Source: GCA-2687025 sp964473525 (GTDB taxonomy: Bacteria > Poribacteria > WGA-4E > GCA-2687025). From it: a stretch of DNA of 64,000 nt. The stretch's first letter is position 1. Each line of letters starts with the position of its first letter. Made by a program: the position numbers and the translations under genes. The notes under the pieces were generated by a model. The model was given only the letters and a program-made list of their open reading frames with translations, was not told the DNA's origin and made no database searches. Of the stretch, positions 16,901 to 25,087 are shown in pieces. The stretch covers positions 256,770 to 320,769 of the forward strand of contig CAYYPK010000003.1 in the NCBI GenBank assembly GCA_964473525.1. Direction: 5' to 3'.

Positions 16901-17517
16901 GAGACATGGCGTTCCAGCAGGACGGGCGGTTCCTCGCGATGGCGGTTGGACGGCTCGTACGATTCCTCTCCTACCCCGACGGCGCCGAAGCTCTGCGACC
17001 CATTACCCACTCCGTAAAGGTCGACCACATCGCGCTCAACCCGCAGGGAGACATGCTCGCGACGGTAACGGCTGACAGCTTCTCGCACGTCTGGAACATC
17101 TCTACCGGAGAGCAACTCGGCGAGAGCTTGCGTCCGTCGGCAGGCGTCTACGACCTCGCGTTCCATCCGACGGAGAGGCGCCTCGCGACCGCTGACGGCA
17201 ACGGGCGCGTTACGTTCTGGGACACCGATACCGGTCAACAGTACGGCTCGCCGATCTCCGTCCCTGGTCACGTGCAGCAGATCATCCTCACGCCGGACGG
17301 CGAACACCTGTTCACGGGCGGCAATTCAGGGGCTGCGCTTCGATGGCGTCTGCCTGTCCCCCCAGCGTCTTTGGAGGAGATGGAGCGCCGCACCTGGGCA
17401 ACCACGGGCCTCAGGAGCGTTGGCGAAGGCTACGAACGACTGCCAAGAGCTGAATGGCGCGCGCTTCGGGCTGAGGCGCGAGCGGGCGCCTCCGCTACCC
17501 CATCCGCTCTTCGATAG
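13966..17517 (+). CDS. Membrane-anchored AAA (AAA_35-like) ATPase with WD40 beta-propeller
   Basis: The ATG at 13966 has AAGGA 7-8 bases upstream and is preferred over the TTG at 13915. The 1183-residue protein has an N-terminal AAA-like domain: FYVAGGTLRADAPSYVPRQA, a Walker A variant TSRQMGKSS (Lys55, first glycine missing as is common in this family) and Walker B FFVDEID (Asp145-Glu146). One transmembrane helix follows at about 380-402 (AGALAILAVVGSLAVVAW), then a helical linker and a degenerate WD40 propeller from about 460 to 1150 (VRVWDTETA, ARVWSTRTG, SHVWNISTG, VTFWDTDTG). The ATPase should face the cytoplasm and the propeller the other side, though topology is inferred. AAA_35/WD40 proteins are common in cyanobacteria with unknown function. 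It is paralogous to 3-2303 and divergent from the sigma/HEAT fusion. Confidence 0.9.
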   Translation: MNAHTASRIAEFYVAGGTLRADAPSYVPRQADEDLYDALSRGEFCYVLTSRQMGKSSLMVRTAMRLRQDDVSVVVLDLTALGQNTQPEQWYAGLLAHIGQRLDIEDELEEFWENNEQFNPVLRLMEAVRVVALREIEGRIAFFVDEIDVVQSLPFSTGEFFAAIRECYTRRAEDPEFGRMTFCLVGVATPSDLIDDPLTTPFNIGTRVDLGDFQTAESARLADGLPHDEATSLRLVDRILHWTGGHPYLTQRLCAAVAADAAIADDSGVDPLCSDLFFSERAQEQDDNLLFVRNQMLHRDTDHASLLNLYDQVRRGRKVRYDETDPFVNVLRLAGIVRVDGGLLAVRNRIYAHVFDRLWVRENMPGAELRRQKAAFRRGLLGATAGALAILAVVGSLAVVAWRQKESVAANVAKLRAASSVGLLEDGDVVGLVGLLEAARSVPDGADRDSIAAKWATWQRRYDGRMLDVIGPSEGVDIFAMSPYAKWFVTTSVDGPAQLWRTQDRTQHGAPLPHAARIEQLDFSRDESRMSTRSVDGVVRVWDTETATLRSSFVNPDAQFFSHLVSDGQHVVTLSQPEPRKHVIRRWDASTGALVAESDVMTGLVATLGTGDAVILATSMAGGELIDTATMRPLAGIKALSQIRSDGREDASGYWTVVGFVDGTVVYGSRSPKRFDAQPTDTWTMGEPPDARLQLQDAPVTIVAISGDGHTVAAGTGAREGEIAVVAAPSGEPVGSPIHHRTPVGHIELSYDGALLAGVSGDTARVWSTRTGQDLTGPLTFPVVSDEDAEIAFGSTTPDDMVFPRGLAFSRNTPVELFVKVNRTSPVYVYSAERTDYDEVADYGVDGWYVPLGMPADASTLVTSSTRGRVAEVWDANTLEARAGPVSLARAALWWRDRLVAVSPDGSRLAVSTSKSVQQYATESGQPVGEAVATEMAPRGLAYSPDGAWLSFADGAQVRFVNPRGAQESASIDMGERVRDMAFQQDGRFLAMAVGRLVRFLSYPDGAEALRPITHSVKVDHIALNPQGDMLATVTADSFSHVWNISTGEQLGESLRPSAGVYDLAFHPTERRLATADGNGRVTFWDTDTGQQYGSPISVPGHVQQIILTPDGEHLFTGGNSGAALRWRLPVPPASLEEMERRTWATTGLRSVGEGYERLPRAEWRALRAEARAGASATPSALR

Positions 17518-17629
17518 CCGCGATGTGTCGTTGGGCATCGCCCTGCCGCTACGCAAATCGCCCAAGCGCAGGATGGCAGACATGCGTCCTGCGAACCGCG
17601 ACGCAATCGAGCGCGGAATCGCGCCGACA

Positions 17630-19111
17630 CTATCGCGGCCTGGGCTGCGGACGCCCCTGTGCGCCGTGGAGGTAGGGGTTGCTGGACCAACGCATCGGCG
17701 TCTGTCGCGCGCGGTTCTGCTTGTAGCCCGCGTTGTAGTAGTTGCTGGTCGCCATCCAGTCGAGGAGACGCAGGAGCATGCGGTTCTTGATCGCCGCGCA
17801 GTCGTCGTCCGCCCATCTGTTCCACAGCTCGTGGGGATCGTCCGTGAGGTCGTAGAATTCGCCCTGCTCCTGACCGATGTAGTAGACGAGTTTGTGGTCG
17901 GCGCCCCGCATCATGATCTGGTAGTTGTCCTCGCAGAAGACGAACTCGCGTGGTTCGATGCTCTCGCCATGGAGATACGGACGTAGCGAGCGCCCCTCCA
18001 TGTACGACGGTACCTCGACACCCGCTGCCTCGAGGATGGTGGGCCCAAGGTCCACGAGCGAGACCAGGTCGGCCGCCTCGCGCGGCTGCTCGTCCTCGCC
18101 AGGACGCGACATGATGAGCGGCACGTGCGTAATCGGGTCGTACATCAGCCACTTGTAGGCGAGGCCGTGGTCGCCCAGCAATTCGCCGTGGTCCGAGCAG
18201 AAGACCACGAGGCTGTTGTCCAGGTAGCCGCGCGCTTCCAGGGCGTCCATCACCTCGCCGAGCTTCTCGTCCACCGTGGTGATGTTCGCGTAGTAGTGCC
18301 GCCGCATACGGGCGATGTCGTCGTCCGTGGCGCCGCGTAAGTCGATCTGCGATTCGTGATCCGTCGTGGCGTGCATGTCGAGGTGGGCGAGATGCTGCGG
18401 CGGTTTGTCGTCGAACTCACCTTCGCGACTTACGGCGGGTGGCACGTCCACGTCGTCGTACATCGCCAGGTGTCTGGGTAGGGGATCCCAGGGCTCATGC
18501 GGTCCAGCGAAGCCCACCTGTAGGAAGAACGGCCGCGACCCCTGGTGATTCTCGATCCATGTTACGGCGGAATCGCCAATGAAGACGTCGCTGTGGAAGC
18601 GTTCTTCGTGATGCCACGGGACGCCCTGATGCTTCGCGAGCCAGTCGCGGCCCGTCTGATTGCGGTCGTTGGGTCGCTCAATGCCGTGGAGGGACAGGAA
18701 GCGTCCCCAGTCGTCGTCGGAGCCACCATTCGCCAGATTCTTGTTCGTGGGGTTCTCTACGATGACGCGCTCGTGGAAGCCGCCCGGCACATCGCGCGGG
18801 GTGAAGTGCATCTTGCCCATGTTGACGCACCAGTATCCCGCATCGGCGAGATCCTGCACCCAGTTGCGGTGGTTCGCCCACGGCTGGAAGGTGTAGACCC
18901 CCGTCGTGTGGGGGTACATGCCCGTGAATATGGCGGCGCGGGACGCGATGCACGTCGCTCCCGGACAGTAGGCGTGCCTGAACGAGACGCCCGCGCGCGC
19001 GAGACGGTCTATGTTGGGAGTGACCATGTGGTCGTACCCCCAGGCGCCGACGGTGTCGAACCGCTGCTGGTCCGTCATGATCAGGATGATGTTGGGGCTG
19101 CTGTCCGGCAT
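17630..19111 (-). CDS. Sulfatase, formylglycine-dependent (Cys type)
   Basis: The 493-residue hydrolase starts at ATG 19111, preceded by GAGGAG; a longer TTG start at 19126 is less likely. It removes sulfate esters, probably from sulfated polysaccharides. The maturation site reads Cys54-Ile-Ala-Ser-Arg58 (ATCIASRAAIFTG), a C-x-A-x-R variant of the usual C-x-P-x-R. Metal ligands Asp14 and the later SDHGELLGDH are present, as are GKMHF and HEPWDP. No signal peptide is evident, so a cytoplasmic role on imported oligosaccharides, or export by another route, must be considered. Transcribed towards the AAA/WD40 gene (convergent). Confidence 0.92.
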   Translation of the reverse strand: MPDSSPNIILIMTDQQRFDTVGAWGYDHMVTPNIDRLARAGVSFRHAYCPGATCIASRAAIFTGMYPHTTGVYTFQPWANHRNWVQDLADAGYWCVNMGKMHFTPRDVPGGFHERVIVENPTNKNLANGGSDDDWGRFLSLHGIERPNDRNQTGRDWLAKHQGVPWHHEERFHSDVFIGDSAVTWIENHQGSRPFFLQVGFAGPHEPWDPLPRHLAMYDDVDVPPAVSREGEFDDKPPQHLAHLDMHATTDHESQIDLRGATDDDIARMRRHYYANITTVDEKLGEVMDALEARGYLDNSLVVFCSDHGELLGDHGLAYKWLMYDPITHVPLIMSRPGEDEQPREAADLVSLVDLGPTILEAAGVEVPSYMEGRSLRPYLHGESIEPREFVFCEDNYQIMMRGADHKLVYYIGQEQGEFYDLTDDPHELWNRWADDDCAAIKNRMLLRLLDWMATSNYYNAGYKQNRARQTPMRWSSNPYLHGAQGRPQPRPR

Positions 19112-19597
19112 GGCGTCGCTCCTCAATGGGCGTCGTATCGTGGCCTCAGCATACCATCATGTGGGTCGCGCTCGGCCAAACAGTGTACGCAACGGCACGT
19201 GTCAACAGGCCGGAAGCGCCTCTCACGTCGCGCCGAGGAGACATGGCGAGAGGGGCAACTGGTAGATGCGGGCCGACGGCCTTGGCGCGGGAAGGTCGGC
19301 AGAGGTCAAGCAGTTCCAATCCAGCCCCGGGTACCGCGCTTTGATGCTGTTCGCATTGGACGGGCCGCTGTGCGATGATCTCGCTGCACTAGGGGGATCT
19401 GCTCGCCGACCGCGGTGGCGCGGCTCGTCCGGCGATAGGCACGGCCAGGTAGGGCATTCGTAGAGCCGTCTCAGTCGCGGCACTTGTGACTGCATGATGC
19501 GCGCTGTCAGCAGACGGCTACGTGGGTATGTGCCTCTGGACAGCATGCGACGGGCCCGCGGCTCGGCTGCGGTCACCCATTCCTGAAAGGGCTCGCG
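19112..19597. other. Gene-free stretch
   Basis: About 490 bases between the divergent sulfatase and the small coiled-coil protein. Short open frames exist on both strands but none has a credible start, composition or family resemblance. It presumably holds the sulfatase promoter; I see no other structure. Confidence 0.5.
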
Positions 19598-19882
19598 ATG
19601 CAAGTCGATCCCGCGATCTTCTTCATGTTGATGCTCGCCACCTCGGTCGTGAGTGTGCTCGGTGGCGCCCTCGTAGGTTCGGTGTGGACGCGCAAACTGT
19701 TGGCGCGCCCGGATGGAGACAGCCGCCTACGCCGACCGGAGACACACGACGAGGATCTCGCGGCGCGAATGGACGAGTTAGAGCGAGCGATCGAGGAGCG
19801 GTTCGCTGACATTACGCTCATGCTCAATGAGGCAGCGGAGGCCCGCACGTCGGGCGGCGGGGAACAGAGCGAGCGCGGTTGA
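19598..19882 (+). CDS. Small membrane protein with cytoplasmic coiled coil
   Basis: This 94-residue product has an N-terminal membrane helix (FFMLMLATSVVSVLGGALVG, about 8-27), a short basic stretch (WTRKLLARP), and a charged amphipathic segment at 48-80 (DEDLAARMDELERAIEERFA) that should form a coiled coil. The ATG has AAGGG 6-7 bases upstream. The layout resembles small bitopic proteins of the phage-shock PspB kind, but this is only structural similarity and I do not assign it. No neighbour is close enough to form an operon. Confidence 0.55.
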   Translation: MQVDPAIFFMLMLATSVVSVLGGALVGSVWTRKLLARPDGDSRLRRPETHDEDLAARMDELERAIEERFADITLMLNEAAEARTSGGGEQSERG

Positions 19883-20278
19883 CACGTCTCGGCGCGCGCT
19901 AGCGATCGAGTGGCCGATGGTGGGACCACGTAGCCCAGTCCGTGCGTTGATTCGACGTCTGGCAGAGCCCAGGGCTGTCGTCACCGAAACGCGGCGGCGG
20001 CGCACGCTCCTAGGAAGCACAGGCTACACAAGATGGCTCTGATGCGTGGGTCCGACAGGTACACGCAGGAGAACTGGATCAGCCTACCGAAGGCACGACG
20101 CCACAGACTGCATTCGCGGGTGCGTTGTGTCTTACCGCCTCCTGAACTAGCCTCGTGCCCAAATCCGTGGTGAGCCCGTCCCTAGCGCAGCCAAGTAATA
20201 CCTTACCAAGGGTATACAGGCATCGCAGGACGCGAGGGCAGTACCAGGCCCACCAATGGCACAAGGATAAGGGATGAC
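19883..20278. other. Gene-free stretch
   Basis: About 395 bases with no supportable coding frame. It contains a short interrupted inverted repeat (ATACC...GGTAT near 20197-20214) and ends in AAGGATAAGGG, the ribosome site of the next gene. Confidence 0.5.
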
Positions 20279-21043
20279 ATGGTCAAGAACGCTCGGCTGA
20301 TTGGCGCCTTGGGCGTCGCGGCGGGATTCCTCCTAGTCCACGCAGCGCAGGCTGCCATTGATCCCGCCGACGCCGTCGGGATCTGGCTGTTCGACGATGG
20401 CTCGGGAGACACCGCAGTTGATATGTCCGGCAGGGGAAATGACGGCACGCTGGTGAACGCGGGGTGGACAGACGATGCGCCGTTCGGCATGGCGGTCGAG
20501 CTCAACGGCGCCGACGCCTGTGTGGAAACGGGCGAGAAGCTCCTCGACGACCTCTCCGACTTCACGATCACTGCGTGGGTCAAACCGATTGCTATGTCAG
20601 GCAGCCGCATCGGGCTGGTTGGGCAGAACGACTCGCCCGAGTTCGGGTTCATTGACCCCGGCACGATCAACCTGTGGACACCCGCTGGCGCGGCATCGAT
20701 ATCGTACGGACACGCGCAGGAGGAGTGGCACTTCGTCGCGGCGGTCGCCAGCCCTGATAAGACAGCGGCTTACGTCGACACGGACGAGGCTACAACCGCC
20801 GGCTCGCCGAATCGTGGCTCGTCGGACTTCACAGTGAACATCGGTGGCTGTGGCATTTGGGACGCTACCGGCAATTGGTTCTCCGGCCTCATGGACGAAG
20901 TCTCGATCTGGCACGTGGCGCTGGAGCCCGCGGACCTCGAAGCCATCATGGACCAGGGCCTCGCGGTGACGCTGGGTCTCACATCGGTTGACCCGATGGA
21001 CAAGGTGGCGACGAGTTGGGCAGACATCAAGCGACTGCGGTGA
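20279..21043 (+). CDS. Secreted LamG/concanavalin-like lectin domain protein with W-x-x-I-K tail
   Basis: The 254-residue product has a signal peptide (LIGALGVAAGFLLVHAAQAA) and one LamG-type jelly roll over about 28-225. Landmarks are VGIWLFDDGSGDTAVDMSGR (the typical start), FTITAWVKP, EEWHFVAAVASPDKTAAYVD, GLMDEVSIWHVALEPADLEA. It probably binds carbohydrate or protein outside the cell. The last residues, DKVATSWADIKRLR, match tails on the proteins at 50195-51058 and 58312-59310. The ATG follows AAGGATAAGGGATGAC. It stands alone, with gaps on both sides. Confidence 0.85.
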   Translation: MVKNARLIGALGVAAGFLLVHAAQAAIDPADAVGIWLFDDGSGDTAVDMSGRGNDGTLVNAGWTDDAPFGMAVELNGADACVETGEKLLDDLSDFTITAWVKPIAMSGSRIGLVGQNDSPEFGFIDPGTINLWTPAGAASISYGHAQEEWHFVAAVASPDKTAAYVDTDEATTAGSPNRGSSDFTVNIGGCGIWDATGNWFSGLMDEVSIWHVALEPADLEAIMDQGLAVTLGLTSVDPMDKVATSWADIKRLR

Positions 21044-21302
21044 CCACCGTGCCGGTCCGCGTCAGGGTCTAGGCCTGACTCAACCTCGGGACACCGTACG
21101 CGTGTGATTCTGCCTGTTGGGCGCCGCAACGTGGTCGGGTCTTGCCGCCAGTGTCCGTGCCACGCCCTTCGGCTCGGCCCTCCGTGCGGCCGTGTGCCTG
21201 GCACGCTCCACCCAACGCGTCAGCGAATCACCACTGCATCGGGCGTGTATTCGCGTATGATACCCACGCTTAGACAATTGCCACGCACATGGAGGCGACC
21301 CG

Positions 21303-22931
21303 ATGACGGGTGGAGACATACTGGTCGAATGCCTGAAGGCGCAAGGGGTCCGGTGTGTCTTCGGGATGCCCGGCACCCAGAACATCCAGATATACGACTC
21401 GCTCCTGCGGCGCGGCGAGGGCGCGATCGACCACTACCTGGTGAGGCACGAGTTTGCCGCCACGATCATGGCCGACGGCTATGCGAGGTCCACCGGAGAG
21501 GTCGGCGTCGCGCTGACCGTACCCGGCCCGGGCGCGAGTAACGCCTCGACCGGTCTACTCGAGGCGTTTACCGACTGCGTGCCGGTGTTGCTGATTACCG
21601 GACAGGGACACTCGAGGTACTACGCCAGAGATCCCAGCAAGATGTTCCACGGCCTGGACCAGATGCGGTTCTTCGAATCCCTCACAAAGTACTGTGCCGT
21701 CGCCGCGTCGGTCGATGCGATTCCTCGCGTGGTGGAGGAAGCGTTCCGCGCAATGCGTTCCGGGCGTCCGGGACCCACCATGCTGGAGTTCCCGGCCGAC
21801 GTGATCTCTGGCGAGGGTGACGTCGAGGTTCCATCCCGGGTTGAGCGGGAGCCGGAAGCGCCACCTAGTTCGACCGACGTTCAGGCCGCGGCAGAAGCTA
21901 TCAGCGCTGCCAAGATGCCTATCATCTACGCGGGATCCGCCGTTGTGCATGCGGACGCTGGCGACGAGTTGCGTCGGCTCGCGGAGAACCTGAACGCGCC
22001 CGTGGCAGTCACACGATGCGCGAAAGGCGCTTTGCCGGAGGACCACCCCCTGGCCGTGGCGCATGTTGGCGGGTTCGTGGCGCGTCAGGCGATGGCAGAC
22101 GCGGACTGCATGATCGCTGTCGGCTGCCGGTTCACCTCGATCGACACGGGTAGTTGGAGTTTCGAGCCGCCACGCCCACTCATCCAGATCGAGGCCGATC
22201 CGGCAGAGATAGGTAGGGAGTACGCTTGCGACATCAGCGTGGAGGGTGGTCTCAAGGCCGCTCTGCGGTTGGTGAATGCGGGGTGCGAGCGTCGCGAGAA
22301 CGTGTGGGCCAGCCGGCTCGAGAAGCTGCGACAGGAGTTCCATGCCCAGCCGCCTCTGCCCGTCCTGCCTCAGCTGCGCGACACGCTCGCCAACGACGCG
22401 ATCGTCTCGGTTGACGTCCACGCCATCGGGTACGGATCCTTCAACGAGTTCCCGGTGTACGATCCGAGGACGTTCCTGTACCCGAACATCGGCGTAGCTT
22501 TGGGCTACGCCTTCCCCGCCGCTTTGGGCGCCAAGGTCGCGCATCCCGACGCAGCAGTGGTGAGTTTCAGCGGCGATGGCGGGTTCATGATGGGCGCCGC
22601 GGAGTTGGCCACCGCGATGATGTACGGCATCAGCGTCGTCGCAATCGTCGTCAACGACGGGGCGTTGAGCGCGATCAAGGGCTCGCAGCGACGCGCCTGC
22701 GACGGCCGCACGATCGACACCGATCTCGTTAACCCGGACTTCGTCGCATTCGCGAGTTCGTTCGGCGCGTATGCGGCGCGCGTGGATGAGGATCTATCGA
22801 ACTTCGGGGATGTCCTGCGCGACGCGCTGGCGTCCAACCGGCCCGCTCTGATCGAAGTACCGATGGGAGCCCGCCAGGAAGAGGTAATCCGCATGATCGG
22901 TTGGCTACAGCCTACGCCGTTGCGCGCGTGA
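21303..22931 (+). CDS. Thiamine-diphosphate-dependent enzyme (acetolactate synthase/benzoylformate decarboxylase-like)
   Basis: The 542-residue protein has the three-domain TPP layout. The PYR domain carries the activating Glu50 (VRHEFAATIMADGYAR). A central domain occupies about 190-330. The PP domain carries the Mg/TPP motif from Gly424 (GDGGFMMGAAELATAM) to Asn451-Asp452. The pattern of motifs is that of acetolactate-synthase-like large subunits, but no regulatory subunit gene is nearby, which makes a catabolic carboligase or decarboxylase (for example of a sugar-derived 2-keto acid) equally possible. The substrate cannot be read from the sequence. ATG 21303 is preceded by GGAGG. Confidence 0.88.
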   Translation: MTGGDILVECLKAQGVRCVFGMPGTQNIQIYDSLLRRGEGAIDHYLVRHEFAATIMADGYARSTGEVGVALTVPGPGASNASTGLLEAFTDCVPVLLITGQGHSRYYARDPSKMFHGLDQMRFFESLTKYCAVAASVDAIPRVVEEAFRAMRSGRPGPTMLEFPADVISGEGDVEVPSRVEREPEAPPSSTDVQAAAEAISAAKMPIIYAGSAVVHADAGDELRRLAENLNAPVAVTRCAKGALPEDHPLAVAHVGGFVARQAMADADCMIAVGCRFTSIDTGSWSFEPPRPLIQIEADPAEIGREYACDISVEGGLKAALRLVNAGCERRENVWASRLEKLRQEFHAQPPLPVLPQLRDTLANDAIVSVDVHAIGYGSFNEFPVYDPRTFLYPNIGVALGYAFPAALGAKVAHPDAAVVSFSGDGGFMMGAAELATAMMYGISVVAIVVNDGALSAIKGSQRRACDGRTIDTDLVNPDFVAFASSFGAYAARVDEDLSNFGDVLRDALASNRPALIEVPMGARQEEVIRMIGWLQPTPLRA

Positions 22932-22990
22932 AGCGACGGTCGCTGAGTGCCGCCCGGCCTCGCTAGTACAACCCCACAGGGTTAACTGCC

Positions 22991-25024
22991 ATTATCAGCA
23001 GACGAACCGCCCGAGGCCTCTTCCTGGCGCTGCTCGTAATCCACCTTCTGCCGGTGTGGGTGTTTCACCACTTCCCTACGCAGGACGGATCCAGCCATGT
23101 CTACAACGCGCATGTGTTGAAGGAGTACCACCGGCACGAGAACTACACCGTCCGGGACGTGTACCGACTGAATCTCACGCTGTTCCCAAACTGGACATCG
23201 CACGCGCTGCTGGCGGCGCTGCTCTACATTCTTCCCCCTCTCGTCTGCGAGAAGATCGTGGTGTCGCTATGCGTCGCCGGCCTCCCGTTGGCGATGCTGT
23301 ATTTCCTGCGCGCGGTGGACCAGCGCAACGCCCTCCTGGCGCTGGTGGGGTTCCCGTTCGCGTACCACTATCTGCTGCAGATGGGCTTCTACAACTTCGC
23401 GCTCAGCGTGCCGATGTTCTTCTTCGCCCTGGGCTACTGGTGGCCGCGCAGGCACGCGATGCGCATCGGGCGTTGGTCGAAGCTGTACGGCATGATCCTC
23501 GTCACGTACCTCTGCCATGCGCAGTCGTTCTTGCTGCTCGTCGCGTCGCTGAGTCTCCTCACCGCGTACGACTGTCTGCGATCCGCTATCGCGGAGGGCA
23601 GGCGGCCGGAGTCGCGTTGGTTGGACGCAGGGCTTCGTCAGCTAAGGCCGCTGGTTGGCTTCGCCGGCATGATGGCGCCGATCTACTTCATCGCGGCGAG
23701 CTACTACCTCGCCAACGCGTTGGGCGCGAGCCGCGACTACTGGACGTGGGAGGAGTATCTGGACTACTTCTGGGGCTTCCGGTCGCTCGTGTACTTCCGT
23801 GACGACCACTCAGCCATCGGCCGGTGCTTCCTCGCGCTGTTCGGCGCGCTTCTCGTATTCACGATCGCAAGTCGCATTCGCCTGGCGCTTGCAGCTCGGC
23901 GTGGCTCCGCCGGGCGCTCAGCGCTGGACGGGACAGAGGCGTTTCTCGGTCTGGCGTGCGTCGCGACGGCGCTGTACTTCACGTCTCCCTGGTCGCTCGG
24001 GCCTGGCGGATGGATCAACGACCGCATCCATCTGTACATCTTCCTTCTGCTGTTGCCGTTCCTCCAGACCCAGAGCGTGCCCCGACTCGGCAAAGCGGCG
24101 CTGGCGTGCGGAATCGTCGCGCTTTCGTTCTGGCATCTCGCGCTGAGCGCGCACGCGTACCACCACATGAGCGTGCAGATAGACGAGATGGTGGCTGGCG
24201 TCGGCGAGCTCGAGCCGCACTCGACAGTCCGACTGGCGGAGCCGGTGTGGAACGGCCCAGAACAGCGCACGGGCGACCACGTGGGGGAGATCAGGTATGT
24301 CTCGCCGTTTCTCTTCGTGTCGACGTACGCCATGGTCGAAACACAGGACATCGCTTTCCTCACGAACTATGAGGCGAGCCTGGACTACTTCCCCGTCAAC
24401 TACCGTCCGGCGTGGGATGATCCCGAGGCGCTCGATCCAGACTACATCCTGGCGTGGCGGCTCAACGAGACGCAGCTCGAGGAGCTAGTAGAGGAACACG
24501 GAGGGCAGTACACGTCCGTGCGGAAAGGACGGTACAGCGAGCTGTTCAAGCGCGTCGCTGCGCCAGTCGACATGGACGTGTGGAACGACGCGCGCGCCGT
24601 TCAGTTCGACATGCAGCCGGACGGAGGAGCGACAGCCGCAGGACGCGTCGCGATACGGCCGGACACGGTGTATGAAGATGGTCGATTTGGGTGGCTCAAC
24701 CACGCCGACCGGATCGGGCTCCAGGCCGAGGGTGTGGATCAGCCACTGCTGCGTGGCCTCGTTGAGAGCCGAGAAGATGGCGTCTTCCGGCTTGCCCTCC
24801 CGAACGGTCGTTACCGAGTAACCGTGCACGCGTCGTCGGAGGCTCCGCTCCACGTCATCACCAACGACGACCATGTCGTCAAGGGCGCGCGTGTCCACGA
24901 CCCAGGCGAGCCACTCACGTACGACGTCGACGTGCAATGCGAGCTTCTCACACAAGTGATATACGCTGGGCGAGCGCGCTACCCATGGCAGATCGCTGGC
25001 ATGGAGGTCCGCCGCTTGGAGTGA
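22991..25024 (+). CDS. Polytopic membrane protein with C-terminal sugar-binding-like domain
   Basis: From GTG 23054 the frame gives 656 residues, but that start removes the first membrane helix. Translating upstream gives RRTARGLFLALLVIHLLPVW, an obvious transmembrane start, with an ATT at 22991 eight bases after AGGG. An in-frame TTG at 22901, inside the previous gene, is the alternative. About nine further helices follow to residue 370 or so. A PTQDGSSHVYNA loop after the first helix resembles GT-C-type or related membrane proteins. The C-terminal 110 residues (YEDGRFGWLNHADRIGL; FRLALPNGRYRVTVHA) look like a malectin/galactose-binding-like sandwich. I infer a role in envelope glycan handling. 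Confidence 0.7.
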   Translation: MISRRTARGLFLALLVIHLLPVWVFHHFPTQDGSSHVYNAHVLKEYHRHENYTVRDVYRLNLTLFPNWTSHALLAALLYILPPLVCEKIVVSLCVAGLPLAMLYFLRAVDQRNALLALVGFPFAYHYLLQMGFYNFALSVPMFFFALGYWWPRRHAMRIGRWSKLYGMILVTYLCHAQSFLLLVASLSLLTAYDCLRSAIAEGRRPESRWLDAGLRQLRPLVGFAGMMAPIYFIAASYYLANALGASRDYWTWEEYLDYFWGFRSLVYFRDDHSAIGRCFLALFGALLVFTIASRIRLALAARRGSAGRSALDGTEAFLGLACVATALYFTSPWSLGPGGWINDRIHLYIFLLLLPFLQTQSVPRLGKAALACGIVALSFWHLALSAHAYHHMSVQIDEMVAGVGELEPHSTVRLAEPVWNGPEQRTGDHVGEIRYVSPFLFVSTYAMVETQDIAFLTNYEASLDYFPVNYRPAWDDPEALDPDYILAWRLNETQLEELVEEHGGQYTSVRKGRYSELFKRVAAPVDMDVWNDARAVQFDMQPDGGATAAGRVAIRPDTVYEDGRFGWLNHADRIGLQAEGVDQPLLRGLVESREDGVFRLALPNGRYRVTVHASSEAPLHVITNDDHVVKGARVHDPGEPLTYDVDVQCELLTQVIYAGRARYPWQIAGMEVRRLE

Positions 25025-25087
25025 GGACAGCCGTGTCGCGCGGCCGATGTGGTAGGCGACTCGACCTCGGCGTCGTCCGCCGGATGG

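Noticed and set aside
21248..21262. TATGAT as a -10 promoter box before the TPP enzyme gene
   Set aside because: No acceptable -35 element at the right distance; a single hexamer is not evidence enough.
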